This document shows, piece by piece, positions 1 through 7,203 of a DNA stretch of 64,000 nucleotides. The notes beneath the pieces are model-generated. The model did no database searches, was not told where the DNA came from, and was given only the letters and a program-made list of their open reading frames with translations. Within the stretch, counting starts at the first letter, position 1. Every line of letters begins with the position of its first letter. The position numbers and the translations under genes were made by a program. The stretch is from the NCBI RefSeq assembly GCF_000735695.2, contig NZ_JASZ02000010.1, positions 1 through 64,000 of the forward strand. The letters are read 5' to 3'. This stretch comes from Kaistella haifensis DSM 19056. GTDB taxonomy: Bacteria; Bacteroidota; Bacteroidia; Flavobacteriales; Weeksellaceae.

Positions 1-1
1 G

Positions 2-190
<189 letters not shown>

Positions 191-208
191 GGAACGACTA
201 AATAACAA

Positions 209-240
209 GCCGTCTCACAACTCGTGAGACGGCTTTTTTA
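209..240 (+). terminator. Strong intrinsic terminator after the transposase
   Basis: A perfect 10-bp stem, GCCGTCTCAC (209-218) with GTGAGACGGC (224-233), closes a 5-base loop and is followed by a run of seven T. It would stop plus-strand transcription leaving the transposase. The rest of 241-405 is AT-rich and shows no gene. Confidence 0.85.
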
Positions 241-385
241 TTTTGGTGATGTATTCAAAAATAGTTGGTTTCGGTCTTTTAGACCTTTGTTTCGGTTTTT
301 GATATAAAATTTGGAGTAGTTGACGTATAACTTTAGGTTGAAGAAGATATAATTGGGAGTTCAGAACGTATAATTTTTGCTAGTT

Positions 386-408
386 AACCTAATTTTATAG
401 GTTTTTTA
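386..408 (+). terminator. Weak hairpin with T run
   Basis: AACCTA (386-391) pairs with TAGGTT (398-403) around a six-base loop and is followed by TTTT. It could act as a weak plus-strand terminator facing the convergent minus-strand gene that ends at 406. The short AT-rich stem makes this tentative. Confidence 0.3.
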
Positions 409-993
409 GAGATCAGCATAGTTTTGTAACTTCTTTCTAAAAATATAATAACCCGCTTCCGATGGATGGTCCTGAACATAATCTTCAGGATTTTCTTTTT
501 TGATGAGGTTATAAATCATGATATCTCCCGCTGCAGAACCGGAAAATATAATTCCAAAAAGTAGCAAACCTGGATTTCCAAGAACGATTCCTAAAATTGC
601 GGGTAAAATCCCCACTATAACAAGTGGAGCCAATAATGCGATGATGTAATGTTTGATTTGTAGAGGTTCTTTGCAATGTGCATAAGGCGTCAACATTTTC
701 CAAATCACGCCAAATTTTACCGATTTAAATCCTTTCGTAGCATATTTCGCAAAGAAAATTCCGTGCACAAGTTCGTGAATTACAATTCCAATAATATATG
801 CAATCAAGGGAAAAAACATTTTTAGAAACGGATTTGCTTCTTTATAAAAACTCTCAGATAAATTGTTTCCCCAAATCAAATAATAGGGAACAGTAAATAT
901 TATCAAAAAGAAAATAAGATATTTTATAGCGACAAGATTGGCTTTCATCAAGTCGATCGTTTTCTGGTCTTTAGTATAATTTTCTAAATTCAT
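406..993 (-). CDS. DUF3267-type putative membrane metalloprotease
   Basis: The 195-residue protein has several hydrophobic segments (about 20-40, 58-75, 115-135, 138-155) and an HELVH zincin motif at residues 73-77 placed at the end of a membrane helix. This is the arrangement of the DUF3267 (putative zincin peptidase) family, whose substrates are unknown. Residues His73, Glu74 and His77 would bind and activate zinc. It stands alone on the minus strand between the transposase tail and the S46 peptidase gene, from which a terminator separates it. The start is the ATG at 993. Function beyond a membrane metalloprotease fold is not known. Confidence 0.8.
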   Translation of the reverse strand: MNLENYTKDQKTIDLMKANLVAIKYLIFFLIIFTVPYYLIWGNNLSESFYKEANPFLKMFFPLIAYIIGIVIHELVHGIFFAKYATKGFKSVKFGVIWKMLTPYAHCKEPLQIKHYIIALLAPLVIVGILPAILGIVLGNPGLLLFGIIFSGSAAGDIMIYNLIKKENPEDYVQDHPSEAGYYIFRKKLQNYADL

Positions 994-1002
994 TTTTCAT
1001 AA

Positions 1003-1034
1003 ATAAAGCCGCCAAAAAATCAGCGGCTTTTTAA
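1003..1034 (-). terminator. Terminator of the S46 peptidase gene
   Basis: AAAGCCGC (1005-1012) pairs with GCGGCTTT (1023-1030). Read on the minus strand the hairpin is followed by TTTATTTATG, so it ends transcription of the peptidase gene that stops at 1049. Confidence 0.65.
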
Positions 1035-1048
1035 TATTCTTGAAATTA

Positions 1049-3187
1049 TTATTTCACTAAAGTCATTTCACTGATTAGGTGACCTGCTTTACCATATTTT
1101 TCGATGATCCAAAGTACCATTCTTACATCAACGTTGATGGTTCTTTGCCATTTTTTATCGAAGATAATATCACCGCTCAACGCTTCGCTGTTTCCATCGA
1201 ACGCTAAACCAAGTAAATTACCTCTTCCATCGAGAATTGGTGAACCTGAGTTTCCACCGGTAATATCGTTATCTGAAAGGAAGTTTGCAGGCATAAATCC
1301 TTTTTTATCCGCATACATTCCGAAATCTTTTTTCTTTACCAAGTCGATGAAATCTTGTGGCAAATCGAATTCTTCGTCCCCTTTTTTGTATTTGGCAACC
1401 ATTCCATTTACATCGGTATAGTAATTATTTTTTTCGGAAATTCCGTAGTAATTTCTATCGGTTCTTACGGGCAGTGTGCTTACTTTACCATTGGTTAATC
1501 TCATGGTAGAGTTTGCATCAGGATAAAAATCTTTTTCAGGCATTGATTTTCTTAAACCATCTAAGAAAATTCTGCTGTTTTTAGCAAAAGCTTCATCTAC
1601 CTTAGCGTATTTTTCACTTGATAATTTCTGATCAGTGATCAATCCGTTTGCCAATTTCAACATTGGATCTGCATCAATTTTTAGACGGTCAGGATTATTT
1701 ACAAAATTCATTGCGGATTCCTTATTTGCAAAAATTGAAGCGAATGCCAAATTAGATAGGTTTTTAGCGTCTGCTGCCATTAATGTTGGTGAAGCATCGG
1801 ATTTAGCAACTCTTTGCTGGTAAAGATTAACCATTGAGTTTAGCATTTCCCCTTCTAAATTAGGGTTGAAACCATCATAAAGCTTTTCGATAGCATCCGT
1901 AACTTTGGTTTTCATCGCTGCTTTTCCGTTGGCATCCTGATCTGCATAAGTTTTCAAAAGAGAACCCAATTGATAAGCAACACCGATATATTTAGCATTT
2001 CTTTGAAGAAGAGACGCATAATTTCTTTCTACATTTCTGTTGGAAAACTGCGCATAATTAGCTTGAATACTAGGTAAAATTCCGCTGTAAATTACTTCAT
2101 TTTCCGGCAAAACAGCCCAAGTCATGAATTTATCTTCCAATGCTTTTTTATCGGAAATGGTTCCGTTTTTAATCACCGCATCGATGGTTCCTTGTCTGTT
2201 TTTCCAGTAGTTTGCTACAGATGCATATTGGGACGCATAATCCAATTTGGTTGCTTGGTCTTTGTCCATATATTTTTTCATCACATCCATCGCCAGTTTA
2301 GAAGCTTCTACCCAAGCCGGATAATCTTTGTTCACCATCTGCTCGATTCCGTAAGAAGTCAAATATCTATTGGTTCTTCCTGGGAATCCTAGAATCATGG
2401 TGAAATCACCAGGTTTGTACCCTTTCAAAGAAATCGGAAGTGAGTGTTTTGGTTTCATTGGAACATTGCTTGGCGAATATTCTGCAGGATTACCATTGGC
2501 ATCCGCGTAAACTCTGAAAACAGAGAAATCTGCGGTGTGTCTTGGCCATTCCCAATTATCGGTATCGCCACCAAATTTTCCTAAAGAATTCGGCGGAGTT
2601 CCTACCAAACGAACATCCTTGAAATCTTGGTAAACAAAATAGTAAAATTCATTCCCGTTAAAGAAATCTCTTACTACAACGTTGTATTTTCCGTTTTCGG
2701 AGTTTTCATTTTGGATCGCTTTGTATTCGGCATCAATTACTGCTTTTCTTTCGTCAGCAGGCATATTGTTATTCAATTTGGAATTGATGCGTTTTGTAAC
2801 ATCATCCATTCTTACTAAAAATCTAACGGAAAGTCCTTTAGCAGGAAGCTCTTCGCTTTTTTTCATTGCCCAGAAACCGTTGGTCAAATGATCTTTTTCT
2901 GGTGTTGATAAAGCGGCAATATTTCCATATCCGCAGTGGTGGTTGGTAAAAAGTAAACCTTCTTTAGAAACCATTTCTCCTGTACAACCGCCTCCAAACT
3001 GCACAATTGCGTCTTTCAAACTAGAGTTGTTGACAGAATAGATTTCTTCAGGAGTAAGTTTCAATCCTTGTTTTTGCATATCAACTCCTTTGAGTCTTTT
3101 AATCATCGTTAAAAGCCACATTCCTTCATCGGCTTTCAATTGTAAAAAGCTCACCATGAAAGTGAGCAGTAAAAATATTCTTTTCAT
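1049..3187 (-). CDS. S46 family dipeptidyl-peptidase, DPP7-like
   Basis: A 712-residue exported serine peptidase that would release dipeptides from oligopeptide N-termini in the periplasm. A signal peptide occupies residues 1-19. The S46 catalytic residues are visible: His84 in TNHHCGYG, Asp220 in PRHTADFS and Ser647 in GGNSGSP. The specificity position 18 residues after the serine is Gly665 (in FDGN). In DPP11 enzymes this position is arginine and gives Asp/Glu preference, so a glycine points to DPP7-like preference for hydrophobic P1 residues; this is an inference. Length matches the family (about 700-720). The gene appears to be transcribed alone and has its own terminator. Such enzymes feed peptide catabolism in asaccharolytic Bacteroidota. 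Confidence 0.93.
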   Translation of the reverse strand: MKRIFLLLTFMVSFLQLKADEGMWLLTMIKRLKGVDMQKQGLKLTPEEIYSVNNSSLKDAIVQFGGGCTGEMVSKEGLLFTNHHCGYGNIAALSTPEKDHLTNGFWAMKKSEELPAKGLSVRFLVRMDDVTKRINSKLNNNMPADERKAVIDAEYKAIQNENSENGKYNVVVRDFFNGNEFYYFVYQDFKDVRLVGTPPNSLGKFGGDTDNWEWPRHTADFSVFRVYADANGNPAEYSPSNVPMKPKHSLPISLKGYKPGDFTMILGFPGRTNRYLTSYGIEQMVNKDYPAWVEASKLAMDVMKKYMDKDQATKLDYASQYASVANYWKNRQGTIDAVIKNGTISDKKALEDKFMTWAVLPENEVIYSGILPSIQANYAQFSNRNVERNYASLLQRNAKYIGVAYQLGSLLKTYADQDANGKAAMKTKVTDAIEKLYDGFNPNLEGEMLNSMVNLYQQRVAKSDASPTLMAADAKNLSNLAFASIFANKESAMNFVNNPDRLKIDADPMLKLANGLITDQKLSSEKYAKVDEAFAKNSRIFLDGLRKSMPEKDFYPDANSTMRLTNGKVSTLPVRTDRNYYGISEKNNYYTDVNGMVAKYKKGDEEFDLPQDFIDLVKKKDFGMYADKKGFMPANFLSDNDITGGNSGSPILDGRGNLLGLAFDGNSEALSGDIIFDKKWQRTINVDVRMVLWIIEKYGKAGHLISEMTLVK

Positions 3188-3269
3188 TTATAAATTATTT
3201 TATCGGGCTAATTTAAGAAATTCATTTGATATAAGGATTTAGCAAAAAAAGGTGATTTTTTAATGTAAA

Positions 3270-3725
3270 CTAAATCACTCTCACCATCTCCGTATGCGGA
3301 ATATCGTCTTCCAAATATTTTTTCCCTGTATCCTCAAAACCGAATTCCGAATAAAAACTCAGCAAATAATCTTGAGCAGAAATTCTTATTGATTGGGTGC
3401 GAAATCTGGCTTCAATTGTATCGATCGAAAAACGGATTAGAATTTTTCCCAAATTATTTTTACGGTATTTAGGATTAGTCAATACTCTTCCGATGGATGC
3501 TTCAGCATATTTTATTCCTGGTTCAAAAACCCGGGAGTAAGCCAAAATCTCACCTCCTTTTTCTGCCCAAATGTGTACCGCTCGATCATCGTAGCCATCT
3601 GCGTCGAGGTAAAAGCAGGTTTGTTCCACAATGAAAACTTCTTGGCGAATTTTAAGAATTTGATAGAGTTCTTCGGTAGAAAGTCTCGCGAAAGGTTTAA
3701 TTTTCCAAACTATTGAACTGTTCAT
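3270..3725 (-). CDS. ElaA-like GNAT family N-acetyltransferase
   Basis: The 151-residue protein matches the ElaA branch of GNAT acetyltransferases: an N-terminal [16 protein letters not shown] segment typical of ElaA (about residues 20-36), then the acetyl-CoA site with [19 protein letters not shown] (about 77-95) and a C-terminal [20 protein letters not shown] motif (about 128-147). The usual R/Q-x-x-G-x-G/A P-loop is slightly changed to RKNNLGK. The acceptor substrate of ElaA proteins is unknown. The start ATG overlaps the engB stop by four bases, so the two genes are translationally coupled in one transcript driven from the engB promoter. Confidence 0.85.
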   Translation of the reverse strand: MNSSIVWKIKPFARLSTEELYQILKIRQEVFIVEQTCFYLDADGYDDRAVHIWAEKGGEILAYSRVFEPGIKYAEASIGRVLTNPKYRKNNLGKILIRFSIDTIEARFRTQSIRISAQDYLLSFYSEFGFEDTGKKYLEDDIPHTEMVRVI

Positions 3726-4342
3726 TCAAAATTGACTTTATTTTCAAACAAAAACTGATTGGTTGTGGAAATGAATTTCAAAATTTCATCACCTCCCAAT
3801 TTTTTTTCAGCGGAAGTCACATAAATTTCAGGAAGATCTTCCCAAGTCTTCAGAAGTTCCGTTTTGTAATCCTCCACATTTGTTAAAATAGCATTAGGTT
3901 TCAATTTATCCGATTTTGTGAAAACAATTGAAAAAGGGACCCCGTTTTCTCCACACCATTCGATAAACTCGATATCAATTTTTTGGGGAGTATGACGAAC
4001 ATCTACCAAAACAAAGAGATTGACGAGATTTTTTCGATTCTGAATATAATTGGTAATGATTTTCTCGAAATCGCGACGCATGCTTTTCGATACTCGCGCA
4101 TATCCGTAACCCGGCAAATCGGTAAGATACCAGCTTTCATTGATGATGAAATGATTAATGAGCTGGGTTTTTCCAGGGGTTTGCGATGTTTTCGCCAGAT
4201 CTTTATGATTAAGCATTGCATTAATTAAAGAAGACTTTCCCACGTTGGATCTTCCGATGAAGGCATATTCGGGTAAGTTCGGTTCTGGGCAATCTTGCCA
4301 TTTTCCGCTGCTTTTTACAAATTCCGCTGTTTTGATGACCAT
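3722..4342 (-). CDS. engB: Ribosome biogenesis GTPase EngB (YihA/YsxC)
   Basis: A 206-residue GTPase needed for assembly of the large ribosomal subunit. The G motifs appear in order: G1 GRSNVGKSS (residues 30-38), G2/G3 region [11 protein letters not shown] and DLPGYGYA, and G4 TKSD. The protein is slightly longer than the family core of about 195 residues. It is the first gene of a two-gene unit with the ElaA-like acetyltransferase (ATGA overlap). A TAnnTTTG box lies just upstream of the start, directly after the terminator of the preceding hydrolase gene. Confidence 0.96.
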   Translation of the reverse strand: MVIKTAEFVKSSGKWQDCPEPNLPEYAFIGRSNVGKSSLINAMLNHKDLAKTSQTPGKTQLINHFIINESWYLTDLPGYGYARVSKSMRRDFEKIITNYIQNRKNLVNLFVLVDVRHTPQKIDIEFIEWCGENGVPFSIVFTKSDKLKPNAILTNVEDYKTELLKTWEDLPEIYVTSAEKKLGGDEILKFISTTNQFLFENKVNFE

Positions 4343-4356
4343 TTATGATTTTTTTT

Positions 4357-4364
4357 CAAATTTA
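4357..4364 (-). promoter_or_regulatory. Promoter -7 box for engB
   Basis: Minus-strand TAAATTTG matches the Bacteroidota -7 consensus TAnnTTTG. It sits 14 bases before the engB ATG, so the transcript leader would be very short. No clear -33 TTTG was identified. Confidence 0.55.
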
Positions 4365-4367
4365 AAT

Positions 4368-4396
4368 AAATAAAAAATGGAAGTTTAACCTTCCAT
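4368..4396 (-). terminator. Terminator overlapping the 3' end of the hydrolase gene
   Basis: ATGGAAG (4377-4383) pairs with CTTCCAT (4390-4396), and on the minus strand the stem is followed by TTTTTTATTTAT. The hairpin contains the stop codon of the alpha/beta hydrolase gene and immediately precedes the engB promoter. Confidence 0.6.
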
Positions 4397-5164
4397 TCCA
4401 TTATTTTCTGTTTTCTTTAGCCAACTATAGAGAATCTCATTAAACTCATCCGGTTTTTCCATCATCGCGGCATGTCCACATTGATCAATCCAGAAAAGTT
4501 CGGAGTTGGGTAAGAATTTATTCATATCTACAGCCACTTCGGGCGGCGTCACGTTATCTTGTTTTCCCCAAATCAAACAAACTGGTTGGGTGATTTTCGA
4601 CAAATCATTCAACATGTTATGTTTGATGGCGCTTCTAGCAAGCATTACCGTTTTTATGCCTTTCATTCGATCGTTTACTACACCAAAAACCTCATCTACC
4701 AATTCATCTGTAGCTACTTTCGGGTCGTAAAAAACATCTTCAGTTTTCTTTCTGATGTACTCTTTATCGGATTTTCTCGGGAAACTATCGCCGAATGTTC
4801 TTTCATAGAGTCCTGAACTTCCTGTAAGAACCAATTTTGAAACCAATTCAGGTCTTGCTAAAGTTAAAATCAAACCTATGTGCCCTCCCATAGAATTTCC
4901 CACTATGGTTGCAGGTTCATCTACCTTCTCTTCAATAAATTTTGCAACATACTTCGCAATAGTTGTTAAGTTAGTATTTAAAATCGGCAAGTCATAGATA
5001 GGAAGTACCGGAACGAAAACCTTATACCCTCTATCGGAAAAAAAGTTAACAGTTTTATCGAAATTACTCAAACCGCCCATTAATCCGTGCAATAAAATCA
5101 ACGGATGCCCTTCTCCAGCTTCAATGAAAGAGAATCTTTTTTCTTTTTTCGTTATCAATCTCAT
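4385..5164 (-). CDS. Alpha/beta hydrolase
   Basis: A 259-residue single-domain alpha/beta hydrolase. It shows the oxyanion segment LLHGLMGG (24-31), the nucleophile elbow GNSMGGH with Ser91, an acid region in WGKQDNVTPP (about 210-219) and the catalytic histidine in QCGHAAMMEKP (about 233-243). There is no signal peptide, so it should be cytosolic. The fold covers esterases, thioesterases and C-C hydrolases; the substrate cannot be told from the sequence. It is transcribed alone and divergently from mraZ. Confidence 0.88.
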   Translation of the reverse strand: MRLITKKEKRFSFIEAGEGHPLILLHGLMGGLSNFDKTVNFFSDRGYKVFVPVLPIYDLPILNTNLTTIAKYVAKFIEEKVDEPATIVGNSMGGHIGLILTLARPELVSKLVLTGSSGLYERTFGDSFPRKSDKEYIRKKTEDVFYDPKVATDELVDEVFGVVNDRMKGIKTVMLARSAIKHNMLNDLSKITQPVCLIWGKQDNVTPPEVAVDMNKFLPNSELFWIDQCGHAAMMEKPDEFNEILYSWLKKTENNGMEG

Positions 5165-5185
5165 AAAATTGCTATATCAGCCTTG

Positions 5186-5193
5186 CAAAAATA
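5186..5193 (-). promoter_or_regulatory. Promoter -7 box for the alpha/beta hydrolase
   Basis: Minus-strand TATTTTTG fits TAnnTTTG and lies 21 bases before the start codon at 5164. It faces away from the mraZ promoter. Confidence 0.5.
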
Positions 5194-5360
5194 CAAATTA
5201 AAGACCAACTTTAATTTATTACGTGTGAATTTGCGATAAAAATATGATTTTTAGTAATACAAATTGACGATTGCCAAAGAAAAATTATCATCCTTATAAC
5301 TGCTTTTCTATCAATTATTTACTTGCCAAAATCAAAACTTATTAACATTAAGTCAAAAAG

Positions 5361-5375
5361 TGGGAAAAAGTGGGA
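5361..5375 (+). promoter_or_regulatory. Probable MraZ operator (MraZ box)
   Basis: Two TGGGA repeats at 5361-5365 and 5371-5375 are separated by exactly five bases (AAAAG). MraZ proteins are known to bind TGGGN direct repeats with five-base spacers in front of the mraZ gene and to repress the dcw cluster. Here the repeats lie just upstream of the -7 box, overlapping the expected -33 region, which suits repression. Only two repeats are seen; E. coli has three. Confidence 0.7.
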
Positions 5376-5394
5376 AGTTTTAGAAATTTTTCTA

Positions 5395-5402
5395 TAAATT
5401 TG
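5395..5402 (+). promoter_or_regulatory. Promoter -7 box for mraZ / dcw cluster
   Basis: TAAATTTG fits TAnnTTTG and ends only six bases before the mraZ ATG at 5409. A transcript starting the usual few bases downstream would be leaderless or nearly so. No good -33 TTTG was found at the usual distance, possibly because the MraZ repeats occupy that position. Confidence 0.55.
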
Positions 5403-5408
5403 TCCCAA

Positions 5409-5879
5409 ATGAAGAATTTCATAGGCACATACGAATGCAAAATGGACGACAAAGGTCGCATCAAACTCCCATCATTACTGGTAAAACAGATGGAAGGGTT
5501 TGGCGGTGATTCCTTTGTAGTAAAACGTTCTGTGTTCCAATATTGCCTGGAAGTTTACCCAATGAACGGTTGGGAAAAACTGATGGAAAAGATCAATAAA
5601 CTGAATCGTTTTCAAAAGAAAAATGCTGATTTTATCCGACAGTTTACCGCTGGTTTGAAAACAGTAGAACCCGATAATGCCGGAAGATTACAGATCTCCA
5701 AAGATCTCACTTTGTATGCAAACTTGAAAAAAGATATCGTAATCACCAGTGCAGGCGAGCTTTTCGAAATTTGGGACAAAGAAGACTATGAAAAAACCAT
5801 CGCTACTTCTGCCGAAGAATTTGCACTACTCGCCGAAGAAGTGATGGGCGATATCAATTTCGAAGACGACGAGAATTAA
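5409..5879 (+). CDS. mraZ: Division/cell wall cluster transcriptional repressor MraZ
   Basis: A 156-residue protein with two AbrB-like MraZ halves: GTYECKMDDKGRIKLPS (residues 5-21) and a second copy around GRLQIS (about 98). It binds TGGGN repeats and represses its own operon. The open frame extends upstream to an ATG at 5370, but that codon lies inside the operator and upstream of the -7 box. The ATG at 5409 gives the MKNFIGTYECK start usual in the family, so it was chosen. First gene of the dcw cluster. Confidence 0.95.
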   Translation: MKNFIGTYECKMDDKGRIKLPSLLVKQMEGFGGDSFVVKRSVFQYCLEVYPMNGWEKLMEKINKLNRFQKKNADFIRQFTAGLKTVEPDNAGRLQISKDLTLYANLKKDIVITSAGELFEIWDKEDYEKTIATSAEEFALLAEEVMGDINFEDDEN

Positions 5880-5934
5880 TCCCGAAATAACAGAGGGGGT
5901 TAAACAACATTTTACCATCAATAATTATAAAGAT

Positions 5935-6828
5935 ATGTATCACAATCCGGTTTTGCTGACGAAAAGTGTAGATGATTTGGTGACAAATCCCGACGGAATC
6001 TATGTAGACGTAACTTTCGGCGGTGGTGGACATTCGAGAGAAATCCTGAAAAGACTTTCGGATAAAGGAAAACTTTTCAGTTTCGACCAGGATTTAGATG
6101 CATTAAAAAATACAATTGACGATGAAAGATTCACGCTAATCAATCAGAATTTTCGGTTTTTGGAGAATTCACTAATGATTTATGGAATACAGCAGGTTGA
6201 TGGAATTTTGGCAGATTTGGGTGTTTCATCTCATCAATTTGATGCTGCTGAACGAGGTTTTTCTACAAGAAGCAACGCTCCTCTCGATATGAGAATGAAC
6301 GTAATGCAACATTTGGATGCAAAGAAAATCATCAACGAGTATGAAGAAGAGCAACTTGCGAACCTTTTTTATTACTATGGGGAGCTACGCGAATCCCGAA
6401 AACTGGCAAGAGAAATTGTTCATCATCGAAAACTAAAACCGATAGAAACTACGGAAGATTTGAAGAAATTATTCAGTTACATTCCTCAGTTTAAACAAAA
6501 TAAATTCTTTGCTCAGGTTTTCCAGGCGATAAGAATTGAAGTCAACCAAGAATTAGATGTTTTAAAGGAAATGTTGGTTCAATCTTATAAAATCTTAAAA
6601 CCAAACGGAAGATTAGTAGTGATTTCTTATCATTCATTGGAAGATCGATTGGTGAAAAGATTCCTGAAAAACGGGATGTTCGAAGGAGAACCAACAAGAG
6701 ATATCTACGGAAATTATGCGAAAGCTTTTGATCTTTTACAAACCAAAGCCATGATTCCCGACAAGGAGGAAATTGCAGAAAACTCGAGAGCAAGAAGCGC
6801 AAAAATGCGTGTTGGAATTAAAAATTAG
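5935..6828 (+). CDS. rsmH: 16S rRNA (cytosine(1402)-N(4))-methyltransferase RsmH (MraW)
   Basis: A 297-residue SAM-dependent enzyme that methylates N4 of C1402 in 16S rRNA. The SAM-binding motif DVTFGGGGHSREIL lies at about residues 25-38, an ILADLGVSSHQFD motif at about 89-101, and the family C-terminal motif VISYHSLEDRLVKRFL at about 229-244. Length is normal (about 300). It follows mraZ after 55 bases in the conserved dcw order. Confidence 0.97.
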   Translation: MYHNPVLLTKSVDDLVTNPDGIYVDVTFGGGGHSREILKRLSDKGKLFSFDQDLDALKNTIDDERFTLINQNFRFLENSLMIYGIQQVDGILADLGVSSHQFDAAERGFSTRSNAPLDMRMNVMQHLDAKKIINEYEEEQLANLFYYYGELRESRKLAREIVHHRKLKPIETTEDLKKLFSYIPQFKQNKFFAQVFQAIRIEVNQELDVLKEMLVQSYKILKPNGRLVVISYHSLEDRLVKRFLKNGMFEGEPTRDIYGNYAKAFDLLQTKAMIPDKEEIAENSRARSAKMRVGIKN

Positions 6829-6837
6829 AAAAAACCT

Positions 6838-7203
6838 TTGGCAAAAAAGCAAACATATCGTCCCAAGAAGAAACTCACTTTTATAGATATTATAAAAGGA
6901 AACTTCTTGAATCGTGATGAAGTGAAAATTCATTACAAGTACTTTATGTTGGTTTTTTTCCTCATGATGATAATGATTTTCAGTAATCACCTTGTCAGCA
7001 AAAAAATAGAGCAGGTCAACGATCTGAAAGAACAAACCGAAGAATATAAATCCCGAAATGCCTACGCGCAAAGCCGGTTAATAAAGGTAAAACTAGAATC
7101 GGAACTGGGAAAGGAAATGGTGGAAGACTCTCTGCTTTCTTTAGAAAATCATCCACATAAATTATTGATTAAACTAGACAGTACAGATGGCGGTTCAAAA
7201 TGA
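6838..7203 (+). CDS. ftsL: FtsL-like cell division protein
   Basis: A 121-residue bitopic protein: a basic cytoplasmic segment (residues 1-40), one membrane helix at about 41-60 and a coiled-coil periplasmic part (about 62-100). Position between rsmH and the FtsI-type transpeptidase and the overall plan identify it as the FtsL-like divisome scaffold; sequence similarity within FtsL families is low. The start is a TTG at 6838, nine bases after the rsmH stop, since no suitable ATG precedes MAKKQTYRPKKKL. Its 3' end overlaps ftsI by 17 bases. Confidence 0.85.
   Translation: MAKKQTYRPKKKLTFIDIIKGNFLNRDEVKIHYKYFMLVFFLMMIMIFSNHLVSKKIEQVNDLKEQTEEYKSRNAYAQSRLIKVKLESELGKEMVEDSLLSLENHPHKLLIKLDSTDGGSK

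Noticed and set aside
1104-1421. Plus-strand open frame inside the S46 peptidase gene
   Set aside because: Antisense shadow of a gene with clear catalytic motifs; low-complexity composition and no family signal. The same applies to other antisense frames across the window.
5370-5408. N-terminal extension of MraZ from ATG 5370
   Set aside because: This codon lies in the TGGGA operator and upstream of the -7 box, and MraZ proteins begin at the MKNFIGTYECK position.
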